Shown one piece after another: positions 13,218 to 21,625 of a stretch of 24,463 nt of DNA. The DNA is taken from positions 1 to 24,463 of the IMG/VR virus record IMGVR_UViG_3300025810_000080; one strand, given 5' to 3'. How positions within the stretch are numbered: the first letter of the stretch is position 1; every line of letters starts with the position of its first letter. This DNA is from a virus. The notes under the pieces were generated by a model. The model made no database searches. It saw only the letters and a list, made by a program, of their open reading frames with translations, and was not told the DNA's origin. A program made the position numbers and the translations under genes.

Positions 13218-14273
13218 ATGGCTATTGGAACCGCTGGTGGTGGTTTTGACGGGAACTTCTCCCCGATTATCTACTCCAAACAAGCACAGATTGCACTTCG
13301 CCGTGCAGCTGTAACTAACGCAATCACTAACAACTCTTACTTTGGTGAGATTGCAAACCAAGGCGACACAGTTCGCATTCAAAAAGAGCCAGACGTAACA
13401 GTCAACGCTCTGCAGCGTCACACAGGTATCTCAGTAGAGAAGCTTGATGACTCTGACTTCTCGCTCACCATTGACAAAGCTAACTACTTTGCTTTCAAAA
13501 TGGATGACATTGAAGAGCAGTTTGCAAACGTAGACTTCACATCTTTGGCTGCTGATCGTGCTGCCTATAAGATGGCTGACGCTATGGATACAGACGTACT
13601 GTCTTACCTCTCAGGTCACACTACTGCAGGCGCTTACATCACTACTACTTCTGGTGATGCACAGCACCCAACAGCAGGTAACTTGACTGGTGAATTGCTC
13701 ACAGCAAACCACTTGGACGCAACTGACTTCGGTAACTTGACTATTGCTGCTACAGCGACTGCAGGTGACTCCGTACCATTGGCTCCACGTTTGCCAGGTG
13801 CAACTGCCCTGTCAGCTACTACTGTTTCTCCATTGACTGTACTTGCACGTATGGCTCGTAAGATGGATACACAGAACGTAGACGCACGTGGACGTTGGGT
13901 TGTTCTTGACCCAGTGTTTGTAGAGATGCTCAAAGACGAAGATTCACGCATGTTGAATGGCGACTTTGGCGGCTCAGGCTTGCAAAACGGTCTGGTATTG
14001 AACAACATTCACGGCTTCCGTGTTTATGTGTCCAATGCTTTGCCTGCTAAAGGCACTGGTGCTGGTACTTCAGGTACAACTGCACAAGACGCTAACTACG
14101 GTGTTATCGTAGCTGGTCAGGACGATGCTGTTGCTTCTGCTGAGCAGATCAACAAAGTTGAGAACTACCGTGACCCAGACAGCTTTGCTGACATTGTACG
14201 TGGTATGCATCTCTATGGGCGCAAAATTCTCCGCCCCGAGGCACTTATCACAGCACGTTACAACGCTGCTTAA
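13218..14273 (+). CDS. Major capsid protein
   Basis: A 351-aa protein following the scaffold gene. The start MAIGTAGGGFDGNFSPIIYS, then AQIALRRAAVTNAITNN, a GDTVRIQKEPDVTVNALQRH segment and DIEEQFANVDFTSLAADRAA resemble podovirus coat proteins of the HK97 fold (P22/T7-like class); this is pattern memory. The 20-30% Ala/Gly/Thr composition, a WVVLDPVFVEMLKDEDSR motif and the C-terminal GRKILRPEALITARYNAA support coat function. It has a strong AAGGAG site, its own 237-nt structured leader and a hairpin directly after its stop, consistent with separate high-level expression. No decoration gene is adjacent. Confidence 0.88.
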   Translation: MAIGTAGGGFDGNFSPIIYSKQAQIALRRAAVTNAITNNSYFGEIANQGDTVRIQKEPDVTVNALQRHTGISVEKLDDSDFSLTIDKANYFAFKMDDIEEQFANVDFTSLAADRAAYKMADAMDTDVLSYLSGHTTAGAYITTTSGDAQHPTAGNLTGELLTANHLDATDFGNLTIAATATAGDSVPLAPRLPGATALSATTVSPLTVLARMARKMDTQNVDARGRWVVLDPVFVEMLKDEDSRMLNGDFGGSGLQNGLVLNNIHGFRVYVSNALPAKGTGAGTSGTTAQDANYGVIVAGQDDAVASAEQINKVENYRDPDSFADIVRGMHLYGRKILRPEALITARYNAA

Positions 14274-14289
14274 TTACACTTAGTCTGTC

Positions 14290-14315
14290 GGGCTGGTCTC
14301 TTAGGAGGCTGGCCC
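14290..14315 (+). terminator. Long hairpin after capsid gene
   Basis: An 11-bp stem with G-U wobbles pairs GGGCTGGTCTC (14290-14300) with GAGGCTGGCCC (14305-14315) around a TTAG loop, starting 17 nt after the capsid stop. The downstream tract is TTCAGCTTACTT, so the U-run is weak and termination would be partial. Attenuation between capsid and tail genes, or 3' protection of capsid mRNA, are the best readings. Confidence 0.65.
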
Positions 14316-14344
14316 TTCAGCTTACTTAAGGGTAGGATAACTCT

Positions 14345-15070
14345 ATGGCTACTTACGTATCGCTAGTTAATGAATTACTAAGACGCATGAACGAAGTCAC
14401 ACTTGATACAGCAGGTGATGGCTTTGATACCGTGCGTAACGTTCAAGCTCTAGCTAAGGATGCAATCAATAGTAGCATTAGACTTATTCTACAGACGGGT
14501 CAAGAGTGGCCCTTCCTCAAGACTACCTACACACAAACTCTTGCTGCTGGTACACGTCAGTACAGCTTCCCTGCAGATTACTCAAGTGTAGACTGGGATA
14601 CTTTCTACATTAAAAAGCTTGAGTCAGAGCAGAACGGTCCTCGCCGCTTGAAGGCTATCTCCTACGAAGACTACATTCAGAACTATAGATCGTCTGACGA
14701 TAGCGGTGATACAGTAAACGGTGAGTCTGCTCCCTCTGTAGTATATCAGACTTATGGTGAGTCTTTTGGTGTTACGCCTGTGCCTAACGCTGCGTATGAG
14801 ATTGAGTATGTATACTGGTCTTTCCCTTCGGACCTTACACTATACAATGACGTATCAGTTATACCAGATCGTTTTAAACACGTACTTATTGATGGTGCAA
14901 TGATGTTTATGATGCGCTTCCGTAGCAACGAGCAGAGTGCTGCAATGCACCAGAATAACTTTGAGGATGGCATTAAGTCTATGCGCCGTGTCTTAATGGA
15001 TGATGCTATTGAGATCCGCTCTACAGTAGTTACACGAGGTAGTACATCTTCTTTTAGTGGCGGTTACTAA
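14345..15070 (+). CDS. Head-tail adaptor (T7 gp11/P22 gp4-like)
   Basis: A 241-aa protein following the capsid gene. The N-terminal helical region (YVSLVNELLRRMNEVTLDTA, then LAKDAINSSIRLILQTGQEW), a beta-rich centre (LAAGTRQYSFPADYSSVDWD) and a PSVVYQTYGESFGVTPVPNA segment are typical of podovirus adaptor (tail tubular A) proteins. Those proteins form a ring under the portal and connect it to the nozzle. The late helical DGAMMFMMRFRSNEQSAAMH portion also fits. Assignment is from motif pattern and position. Its stop overlaps the next start by 1 nt. Confidence 0.8.
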   Translation: MATYVSLVNELLRRMNEVTLDTAGDGFDTVRNVQALAKDAINSSIRLILQTGQEWPFLKTTYTQTLAAGTRQYSFPADYSSVDWDTFYIKKLESEQNGPRRLKAISYEDYIQNYRSSDDSGDTVNGESAPSVVYQTYGESFGVTPVPNAAYEIEYVYWSFPSDLTLYNDVSVIPDRFKHVLIDGAMMFMMRFRSNEQSAAMHQNNFEDGIKSMRRVLMDDAIEIRSTVVTRGSTSSFSGGY

Positions 15071-16608
15071 TGGCTGATAATCTAGCCTCATTTAAAGTCT
15101 TCTGCCAAGGCGGTCTTAACACTAACCGTGATGTGTTATCACAGGGTGAGACTTCCCCAGGCTCTGCCGTGGCTTTGATTAACTATGAACCTGCTGTTAC
15201 AGGTGGCTATAGACGTATTAGTGGCTTTAGTAATGATTACGGTACAGTACCCGGTACAGGCAGTGTCTTAGGTTTGTGTGTAGCTAATGGTGTGAATGAC
15301 GGTATCCTTGCTGCACGTAAGCCTTCTAGTGGTTCTAACTATTTGCATTACTGGGATGTCGGTACGGAAAACTGGGTAGCAGTTACTACATCAGGTTCCC
15401 CTACTATGACAGGTGTAACAAAGGTGCGCTTTAGTAGGTACAACTGGGGTACAGACAAGATTGTACTCACAGACGCAATAAATCCTGCTGCTACTTACGA
15501 TGGTACTACTTACACGCAGATCACAGACAGCAATGCGCCCAGCGCACCTAAGGTGTCTCACGTATTTAAGAACCATTTATTCCTTGCTGGAGATACTACA
15601 GAACCTACTAACCTTTTCTTTTCTGCGCCTTACGATGAGACTAGCTTTGACCCTGCTGACGGTGCAGGTGTTATCAATGTAGGCTTTCCTATTGTAGCTA
15701 TTAGGTCTTTCCGTGATGTTATGTACATCTTTGGTACGAACATTATCCGTAAGCTTGCAGGTAATAATATCTCAGACTTTGTACTTCAAGAAGTTACAGA
15801 TGATCTGGGTTGTATGGCTACGGACAGTGTTATTGAGATAGCTGGTGACTTATTGTTTTTGTCTCAGGATGGGTATCGTCCTATCTCTGGCACAAACAAG
15901 ATTGGCGATGTTAACTTAGAGTCCATCTCTCAAAACGTACAGTCTATTTTTACTGAGGTGGTTCTTCAAGAAGACTTAGATGTATTATCTTCTGTAGTCA
16001 TTCGTGCTAAGTCTCAATTTCGTGTGTTCTTTGCTGTAGGTGAGTCTACAGGTCTAATTGCGGGTATGCGTTCAACACCTCAAGGAACTGCTTTTGAGTT
16101 TGGGCAGGTGCTAGGTGTCGAAGCTTCTTGTGCTGATAGCGGCTACATAGGTCAGTACGAGTTTGTCCTACATGGTGATAGCAACGGTAAGGTGCATCGT
16201 CAAGAAAAAGGTACTGACTTTGATGGTGCAGAAATCTTTAGTCTATATCAGACGCCATTTATTCATATGCAAGACCCAGAGCAGCGTAAGGTCATCCATA
16301 CAGTCGCTACATACTTACGCTCTGAGGGTGACAATGAAGTTGCTATGTCGGTCTTGTATGACTACGAAGCTTTTGAAACATTAAGTCCTAACAACTTTAC
16401 GATTAGTACAGAAGGCGCAGCAGCTTACTACAATGAAGCCCTTTACGACAGCACCGCAATCTTTGACGGCAATCCAGCACCAGTAGTAAGAACTAACGTA
16501 TCGGGGTCAGGTAAGTCTGTATCTTTTAAGTACGTAACAAATGACACAAATGCGTCACACAGCATTCAAGGCTTAGTTGTGACCTTCGGAGTAGGAGATA
16601 GACTCTAA
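15070..16608 (+). CDS. Tail nozzle protein (T7 gp12/P22 gp10-like)
   Basis: A 512-aa beta-rich protein. The start FKVFCQGGLNTNRDVLSQGE and NYEPAVTGGYRRISGFSNDY resemble the N-terminus of podovirus tail tubular B/stabilisation proteins. These build the propeller-like nozzle closing the tail. Repeated short beta stretches (YLHYWDVGTENWVAVTTSG, HVFKNHLFLAGDTTEPTNLF, DVMYIFGTNIIRKL) look like propeller blades. It follows the adaptor and precedes the fibre with 1-nt overlaps, matching the canonical podovirus order. Confidence 0.8.
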   Translation: MADNLASFKVFCQGGLNTNRDVLSQGETSPGSAVALINYEPAVTGGYRRISGFSNDYGTVPGTGSVLGLCVANGVNDGILAARKPSSGSNYLHYWDVGTENWVAVTTSGSPTMTGVTKVRFSRYNWGTDKIVLTDAINPAATYDGTTYTQITDSNAPSAPKVSHVFKNHLFLAGDTTEPTNLFFSAPYDETSFDPADGAGVINVGFPIVAIRSFRDVMYIFGTNIIRKLAGNNISDFVLQEVTDDLGCMATDSVIEIAGDLLFLSQDGYRPISGTNKIGDVNLESISQNVQSIFTEVVLQEDLDVLSSVVIRAKSQFRVFFAVGESTGLIAGMRSTPQGTAFEFGQVLGVEASCADSGYIGQYEFVLHGDSNGKVHRQEKGTDFDGAEIFSLYQTPFIHMQDPEQRKVIHTVATYLRSEGDNEVAMSVLYDYEAFETLSPNNFTISTEGAAAYYNEALYDSTAIFDGNPAPVVRTNVSGSGKSVSFKYVTNDTNASHSIQGLVVTFGVGDRL

Positions 16609-19600
16609 TGGCAGGATACACCCGACAGTCAGTAGCTGATATTATTGCTAGTGCAATTATTAAAGCAGGGCCAGTTAATGCGGAGTATAACGCACTACGT
16701 GATGCTTTTGCTTTTAGTGGTGGTCACAAGCATGATGGAAGCTCAACAGAAGGTGCTTACGTACCTCTTATTGCTGATGTTGACGCAAAGAATAAAGTTG
16801 TAGTAGACACAACTAACAACCGCATTAGCTTCTATAGTGAAGTAGGTGGTGCTGCTGTTGAGCAAGTACGTATTAAAGACGGTGCAGTTGTACCTGTTAC
16901 TGATGATGACATTGACCTTGGTGCTGTAGGCGCTGAGTTTAAGAATCTTTACGTTGACGGTGTAGGCTATATTGATACACTTACAGTACACGAGAATGCA
17001 ACTGTTGCTGGTACTCTTGGTGTTACTGGTGTTCTTACTGCTACTGGTGGTGTTGTAGGTAATGTAACAGGTAACGTTACAGGTAATGTAACTGGTGATG
17101 TTACAGGTGACTTGACTGGTGATGTAACTTCTACAGGTACTTCTACCTTCGCTACTGTTGACGTTAATGGTGGGACAATAGACGGTACAACTATTGGTGC
17201 AACTACACCTGCCGCAGCCACATTTAGTTCTGCTACAGCTACTACTGTAGACATTAATGGTGGTACTATTGATGCTACAGTTATTGGCGGCACTACTCCT
17301 GCCGCTGCTGACTTCACTACAATGGACGCTACAGGTAACGCATCTGTAGGCGGTACGTTTAATGTAACAGGTACGTCTACCTTCACAGGTGCTATGTCTG
17401 CAGGTAGCCTTACCACTACAGGCAACTCTACTCACGCTACAGTAGACATTAACGGCGGTGCTATTGATGGCACTACTATCGGTGCTTCTAGTGCTGCTGC
17501 AGGTACATTCACTACAGTAACAACTACAGGACAGGCTACCCTAGCAACAGCTGACATTAATGGTGGTACTATTGATGGTTCAGTTATTGGTGGTACAACT
17601 CCACAAGCTGTAACAGGTACAACCATTACAGCTAACACAGGCTTTACTGGTGCGCTTACAGGCAATGTCACAGGCAACGTAACAGGTAATCTGACAGGCA
17701 ATGTAACGGGCGATGTAACTGGTGATCTCACTGGTAACGTAACTGCCGCTACTGGTACAACTACACTGAATGACCTTATAGTTAATGGTACGGTAGACTT
17801 CACTAGCACAGCACTGCTTAACGTAAGTGATCCTACCGCTCCACAACACGCTGCTACGAAGAGCTATGTAGACACTGCAGATGCACTCAAGCTGGACAAA
17901 GCTGGCGGTACGATGTCTGGTGACATCACTATGGGTGGTAATACTGTAACAGGTTTGGGTACGCCCAGCGCCACATCTGATGCTGCAACTAAGGGTTATG
18001 TAGATACCTCTGTAGCTGCTGTGATTGATGCTGCTCCTGCCGCTTTGGATACATTAAACGAACTGGCTGCTGCGCTGGGCGATGACGCTAGTTTCTCTAC
18101 TACTGTAACAAACAGTATTGCTACTAAGCTACCTCTTGCTGGTGGCACAATGACTGGCGACATCACTATGGGCGCTAATGCAGTTACATCGACTGCAGCA
18201 CCTACTACAGATGATGAACTTACTCGTAAGGGTTATGTAGACACACAAGATGCACTGAAGTTAGACCTGACTGGTGGTACTATGTCGGGTGCTATTGCTA
18301 TGGGTACATCTAAAGTTACTGGCTTGGGTGATCCAACAGCTAACCAAGATGCAGCTACTAAATTGTACACTGACACACAGGATGCTACTAAGCTGAACCT
18401 GTCTGGTGGCACTATGACTGGTGCTATCGACATGGGTGCTAACAAGATTACTACGACTTATACGCCTACTGATGCAGCTGATCTAACTACTAAGACATAC
18501 GTGGATGGCATTCTAAGTTCAGCTACAGATGCTGCTGATAGTGCCGCTGCTGCTGCTACTTCTGCTTCAGAGGCAGCTACATCAGCTAGCAATGCTGCAA
18601 CAAGTGAAGCTAATGCTGAAGCTGTATACGATAACTTTGATGATCGCTACTTGGGTGACAAAGCAAGTGCGCCAACAGTAGATAACGATGGAGATGCACT
18701 AGCAGTAGGTGCTTTGTATTTCAACACTACTGGTGGAGCTATGTATGTCTGGAACGGTAGTTCTTGGCAGGGTGTATCACCTGATCTAGTAGGAGACACA
18801 ACGCCACAGCTAGGCGGTGACCTAGATAGTAACGGTAACGATATATTATTCGGTGACAACGACAAAGCCATCTTCGGCGCTGGATCTGACCTACAGATTT
18901 ACCACGATGGGTCTGATAGTTATATACAAGATGCTGGCACAGGCGATTTATATATTAGAGGTTCAAATTTACAGTTACAAGATTCGGTTGGCTATGCTTA
19001 CGCTGTTTTTACAGATTTAGGAACTGGTGGTAGTGTTTCGCTTCGTCATTCTGGCTCTGAAAAACTCGCCACCAGTGCCTCAGGCGTAGACATCACGGGT
19101 ACTTTGACCAGCGATGGGCTGACTGTGGATGGAAGTGGCTCTATATCAACAGGTTCAAGTGGCGGTAGTGCAGCAAGCAACGCTGATGACTTTGTTGTTG
19201 AAGCGGGTGGAGATGGAGGTATCTCTATTCTTACGCCTTCCACTAATACTGGCACATTGTTTTTTGGGGACAACACTGCCTCTAACGCAGGGCAAATTAA
19301 GTATAGTCATTCAGGCGGCAGCTTTTCTTTTGTTACAGAACAAAACACACGAATGGTCATCGATAGCAGCGGCAACGTAGGCATTGGGACGAGTTCGCCT
19401 AGTGGCATACTCCAACTGCAAGCCAGCAATCCTGATATGTATATTACCTCTGCCGACACAGGACAGTCTGACATCTATTTCGGTGGTGTTACAAGCCCAA
19501 CAAAAGGCCGTATCCAGTATTCAGACAACTCTGATTTAATGGCATTTTGGACAAACAGCACAGAACGTATGCGTATAACATCAGCAGGTAATGTTGGTAT

Positions 19601-21023
19601 TGGTAATTCTACATCTGGTTTTAATGCTGGTGCAAATAATCTTGTAGTTGGAACTGGTAGTGGTTCAGAGGGTATTACCATATACGCAGATAACTCATCT
19701 AACAGTGCTATATTTTTTGCTGACCCTGATAGCGTAACAACTGGTCAAATAAACTACCAACACGCATCAAATGCTTTTACATTTCATACAAATGGTGGCT
19801 CAGAACGTATGCGCATCGATGCCAGCGGTAACTTGCTTTTGGGGGGTACTTCAACAACAGTTTGGAACGGGGCATCTGGTACAAAATTTATTATGTCAGG
19901 GTCTTCAAATACTATTGAAAGCCTTCAAAGTTCTACAACTAGCGCTGATCAAGGAGGCATCGTTGAAGCATACGCAACCTCGGTAACTTCTGGGTCTGCC
20001 GCCCTTGGGTCTATTGCGTTCCTTCGAGAAAACACATCAACAACTGCGCTAAACAGCTACACGGCGTTTTATACAAATAACGCTGGTACTGTTTTAGAAC
20101 GTATGCGCATCGACAGCAGCGGTAATGTAGGCATTGGGACTTCGCCTAGTACGGAATTACACGTTGCGTCATCAAGCGGGTATGCAGAATTGCGCTTGCA
20201 GGGTGCATCTGGCAGCAGTGGGTCACTAGAGTTTTACGACAGTACAACAAAACGTGGCGACATCTATGTTGACCCATCTAGCAACATTGTATTCCGCAAT
20301 ATCTCCGAAACCATGCGCATCGACAGCAGCGGTAACTTGCTGGTGGGGACTACTGATAATAATGTTAGTGACAACTCTGGTGCTTCTAGTGGTGGTATCA
20401 ATATTGGGACCGCAGGAGTTAAAGGTGTTATTTCTGCTGCGGCAGGTCAAACAGTAGCTTACCTAAACCGACTAGGTTCAGACGGCGACATTGCAGTGTT
20501 CCGCAAAGACGGCACCACGGTGGGGAGTATTGGGGTTGCTAACGGCATTTATCTTAAAATAGATACAAGTTACAGTGGCTTATTTTTTGACAGCACTAAA
20601 ATTCTACCAACAGCAAACGGGTCTCTTTCTGATGGTGGGCAGGATTTAGGACGTGGTGCAACTCGCTTCAAAGACCTCTACCTCTCTGGCGTTGGCTATG
20701 TTGGCACTATTGAAGAGGCTAACACTACACTGTCAGGTACTACGCCTAGCATTGATGCAGACACAGCAGGTAGCTTTACCTTAACTACAAGCGGTAACAC
20801 TACCTTCACTTTCGCTAGTGTAACCTCTGGACGTTCTGTTGGCTTCGTGCTAAAATTAACGGCTGGTGGTGGTCACACTATCACATGGCCTAGCTCAGTA
20901 GATTGGGCTGGCGGTACAGCCCCTGATGCCCCCGCTTCAGGTGAAACAGATGTACTGGTATTCTACACAGTAGATGGTGGTACGAACTGGTATGGTGCTT
21001 TATCTATTGACGCTGCAGCATAA
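16608..21023 (+). CDS. Long modular tail fibre
   Basis: A 1471-aa fibre. Residues 1-150 (MAGYTRQSVADIIASAIIKA, GGHKHDGSSTEGAYV) form the conserved virion-attachment end. Two NVTG/DVTG tandem tracts (residues about 152-175 and 353-380) flank three to four NGGTIDGTTIG/ATTPAAATF repeats, a triple-helix or beta-solenoid type shaft. Residues about 415-635 hold five phage-fibre repeats of ATKxYVDTxDALKL/GGTMSGDI type. An Ala/Ser-rich coiled coil follows (about 640-670). Next come a YLGDKASAPTVDNDGDALAV domain, a QIYHDGSDSYI domain and five copies of an ERMRIDSSGNVGIGT-like repeat. The last 150 residues (TITWPSSVDWAGG...TVDGGTNWYG) form the tip domain. There is no S74 autochaperone motif. It is the likely main receptor-binding protein. 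Confidence 0.88.
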   Translation: MAGYTRQSVADIIASAIIKAGPVNAEYNALRDAFAFSGGHKHDGSSTEGAYVPLIADVDAKNKVVVDTTNNRISFYSEVGGAAVEQVRIKDGAVVPVTDDDIDLGAVGAEFKNLYVDGVGYIDTLTVHENATVAGTLGVTGVLTATGGVVGNVTGNVTGNVTGDVTGDLTGDVTSTGTSTFATVDVNGGTIDGTTIGATTPAAATFSSATATTVDINGGTIDATVIGGTTPAAADFTTMDATGNASVGGTFNVTGTSTFTGAMSAGSLTTTGNSTHATVDINGGAIDGTTIGASSAAAGTFTTVTTTGQATLATADINGGTIDGSVIGGTTPQAVTGTTITANTGFTGALTGNVTGNVTGNLTGNVTGDVTGDLTGNVTAATGTTTLNDLIVNGTVDFTSTALLNVSDPTAPQHAATKSYVDTADALKLDKAGGTMSGDITMGGNTVTGLGTPSATSDAATKGYVDTSVAAVIDAAPAALDTLNELAAALGDDASFSTTVTNSIATKLPLAGGTMTGDITMGANAVTSTAAPTTDDELTRKGYVDTQDALKLDLTGGTMSGAIAMGTSKVTGLGDPTANQDAATKLYTDTQDATKLNLSGGTMTGAIDMGANKITTTYTPTDAADLTTKTYVDGILSSATDAADSAAAAATSASEAATSASNAATSEANAEAVYDNFDDRYLGDKASAPTVDNDGDALAVGALYFNTTGGAMYVWNGSSWQGVSPDLVGDTTPQLGGDLDSNGNDILFGDNDKAIFGAGSDLQIYHDGSDSYIQDAGTGDLYIRGSNLQLQDSVGYAYAVFTDLGTGGSVSLRHSGSEKLATSASGVDITGTLTSDGLTVDGSGSISTGSSGGSAASNADDFVVEAGGDGGISILTPSTNTGTLFFGDNTASNAGQIKYSHSGGSFSFVTEQNTRMVIDSSGNVGIGTSSPSGILQLQASNPDMYITSADTGQSDIYFGGVTSPTKGRIQYSDNSDLMAFWTNSTERMRITSAGNVGIGNSTSGFNAGANNLVVGTGSGSEGITIYADNSSNSAIFFADPDSVTTGQINYQHASNAFTFHTNGGSERMRIDASGNLLLGGTSTTVWNGASGTKFIMSGSSNTIESLQSSTTSADQGGIVEAYATSVTSGSAALGSIAFLRENTSTTALNSYTAFYTNNAGTVLERMRIDSSGNVGIGTSPSTELHVASSSGYAELRLQGASGSSGSLEFYDSTTKRGDIYVDPSSNIVFRNISETMRIDSSGNLLVGTTDNNVSDNSGASSGGINIGTAGVKGVISAAAGQTVAYLNRLGSDGDIAVFRKDGTTVGSIGVANGIYLKIDTSYSGLFFDSTKILPTANGSLSDGGQDLGRGATRFKDLYLSGVGYVGTIEEANTTLSGTTPSIDADTAGSFTLTTSGNTTFTFASVTSGRSVGFVLKLTAGGGHTITWPSSVDWAGGTAPDAPASGETDVLVFYTVDGGTNWYGALSIDAAA
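17061..17750 (+). repeat. Tandem VTG and NGGTIDG coding repeats in fibre
   Basis: Two blocks of AAYGTNACNGGY-like 12-nt units (17061-17126 and 17664-17750) encode N/D-V/L-T-G tetrapeptides. Between them, units of about 110-130 nt encode NGGTIDG(T/S)TIGATTPAAATF and FTGALTG-like variants. Codons vary between copies, so protein repeats are preserved while DNA identity decays. Antisense open frames here are by-products of this composition. Confidence 0.75.
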
Positions 21024-21052
21024 CTCTATTACCCTTATAAGGAAAACTAACT

Positions 21053-21352
21053 ATGACAACTTTTACTTGGACTATCAATAACTGTGAAAATGAAGTTGCT
21101 ACAGGTGGCATCACAGTAGCACATTGGCGTGTAGTAGCAGAGGATGGCGACTATACAGCATCTTCGTATGGCACTGTAGGGTTTAGCCCTAATGCTTCTG
21201 ACTCAGGGTTCATTGCTTATGACAGTGTAACTGAGGCTACAGTATTAGGCTGGGTCTATGGTGTGATTGATAAAGCAGAAACTGAAGCAGCATTGCAAGC
21301 TAAGATTGACGCTGATAAAACACCTACTACAGCTTCAGGTACACCTTGGTAA
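21053..21352 (+). CDS. Small fibre-associated protein (DUF7936-like)
   Basis: A 99-aa protein. FTWTINNCENEVATGGITVA begins a short beta-rich domain. It contains AHWRVVAEDGDYTASSYGTV, SVTEATVLGWVYGVIDKAET and a C-terminal TTASGTPW. I recall this W-T-I...AHWR...V(L)GWV...GTPW pattern as DUF7936, common beside tail fibres in marine phages. A chaperone or tail-tip role is likely but unproven. An AAGGA site (21039-21043) precedes the ATG, and a short 29-nt gap separates it from the fibre stop. Confidence 0.7.
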   Translation: MTTFTWTINNCENEVATGGITVAHWRVVAEDGDYTASSYGTVGFSPNASDSGFIAYDSVTEATVLGWVYGVIDKAETEAALQAKIDADKTPTTASGTPW

Positions 21353-21386
21353 AACAACTATAACATAACAACAAAGGAGAATCACA

Positions 21387-21611
21387 ATGGTAGAGAAACA
21401 AACAAAAACCATTACGATTAACGACAAAGAATACACTGAAGATCAACTAACAGATCAACAGAAAGCTATTATTAACCACATCGCTGACTTGGATCGCAAG
21501 ATGGGTTCCGCACAGTTTAACTTAGACCAGCTAACTGTAGGGCGTGATGCTTTTGTAGCAATGCTTAACCAGTCACTTGAACAAGCTGATACACCTGACG
21601 TAAAAGAGTAA
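21387..21611 (+). CDS. DUF6447-like small protein
   Basis: A 74-aa protein. TITINDKEYTEDQLTDQQKA is a short beta hairpin and helix. It is followed by ADLDRKMGSAQFNLDQLTVG and RDAFVAMLNQSLEQA, a long helical region. The order ITI-x-G/D-K-EY...LDRK...QFNLDQL...RDAF matches the DUF6447 pattern I recall from cyanophage and other marine phage genomes. Function is unknown; a small coiled chaperone of the fibre module is plausible from position. A strong AAAGGAGA site (21373-21380) lies 6 nt before the ATG. Confidence 0.75.
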   Translation: MVEKQTKTITINDKEYTEDQLTDQQKAIINHIADLDRKMGSAQFNLDQLTVGRDAFVAMLNQSLEQADTPDVKE

Positions 21612-21625
21612 GAGGGTAAACCTAG

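Noticed and set aside
17061-17750. CRISPR-like or minisatellite array
   Set aside because: Units encode in-frame NVTG and NGGTIDG protein repeats with varied codons, there are no unique spacers between identical repeats, and the frame is open throughout.
16743-17849. Long antisense open frames inside the fibre gene
   Set aside because: They arise from the Thr/Gly/Val-rich repeats of the sense gene, are low-complexity, have no ribosome site, and the repeat protein on the + strand is clearly real.
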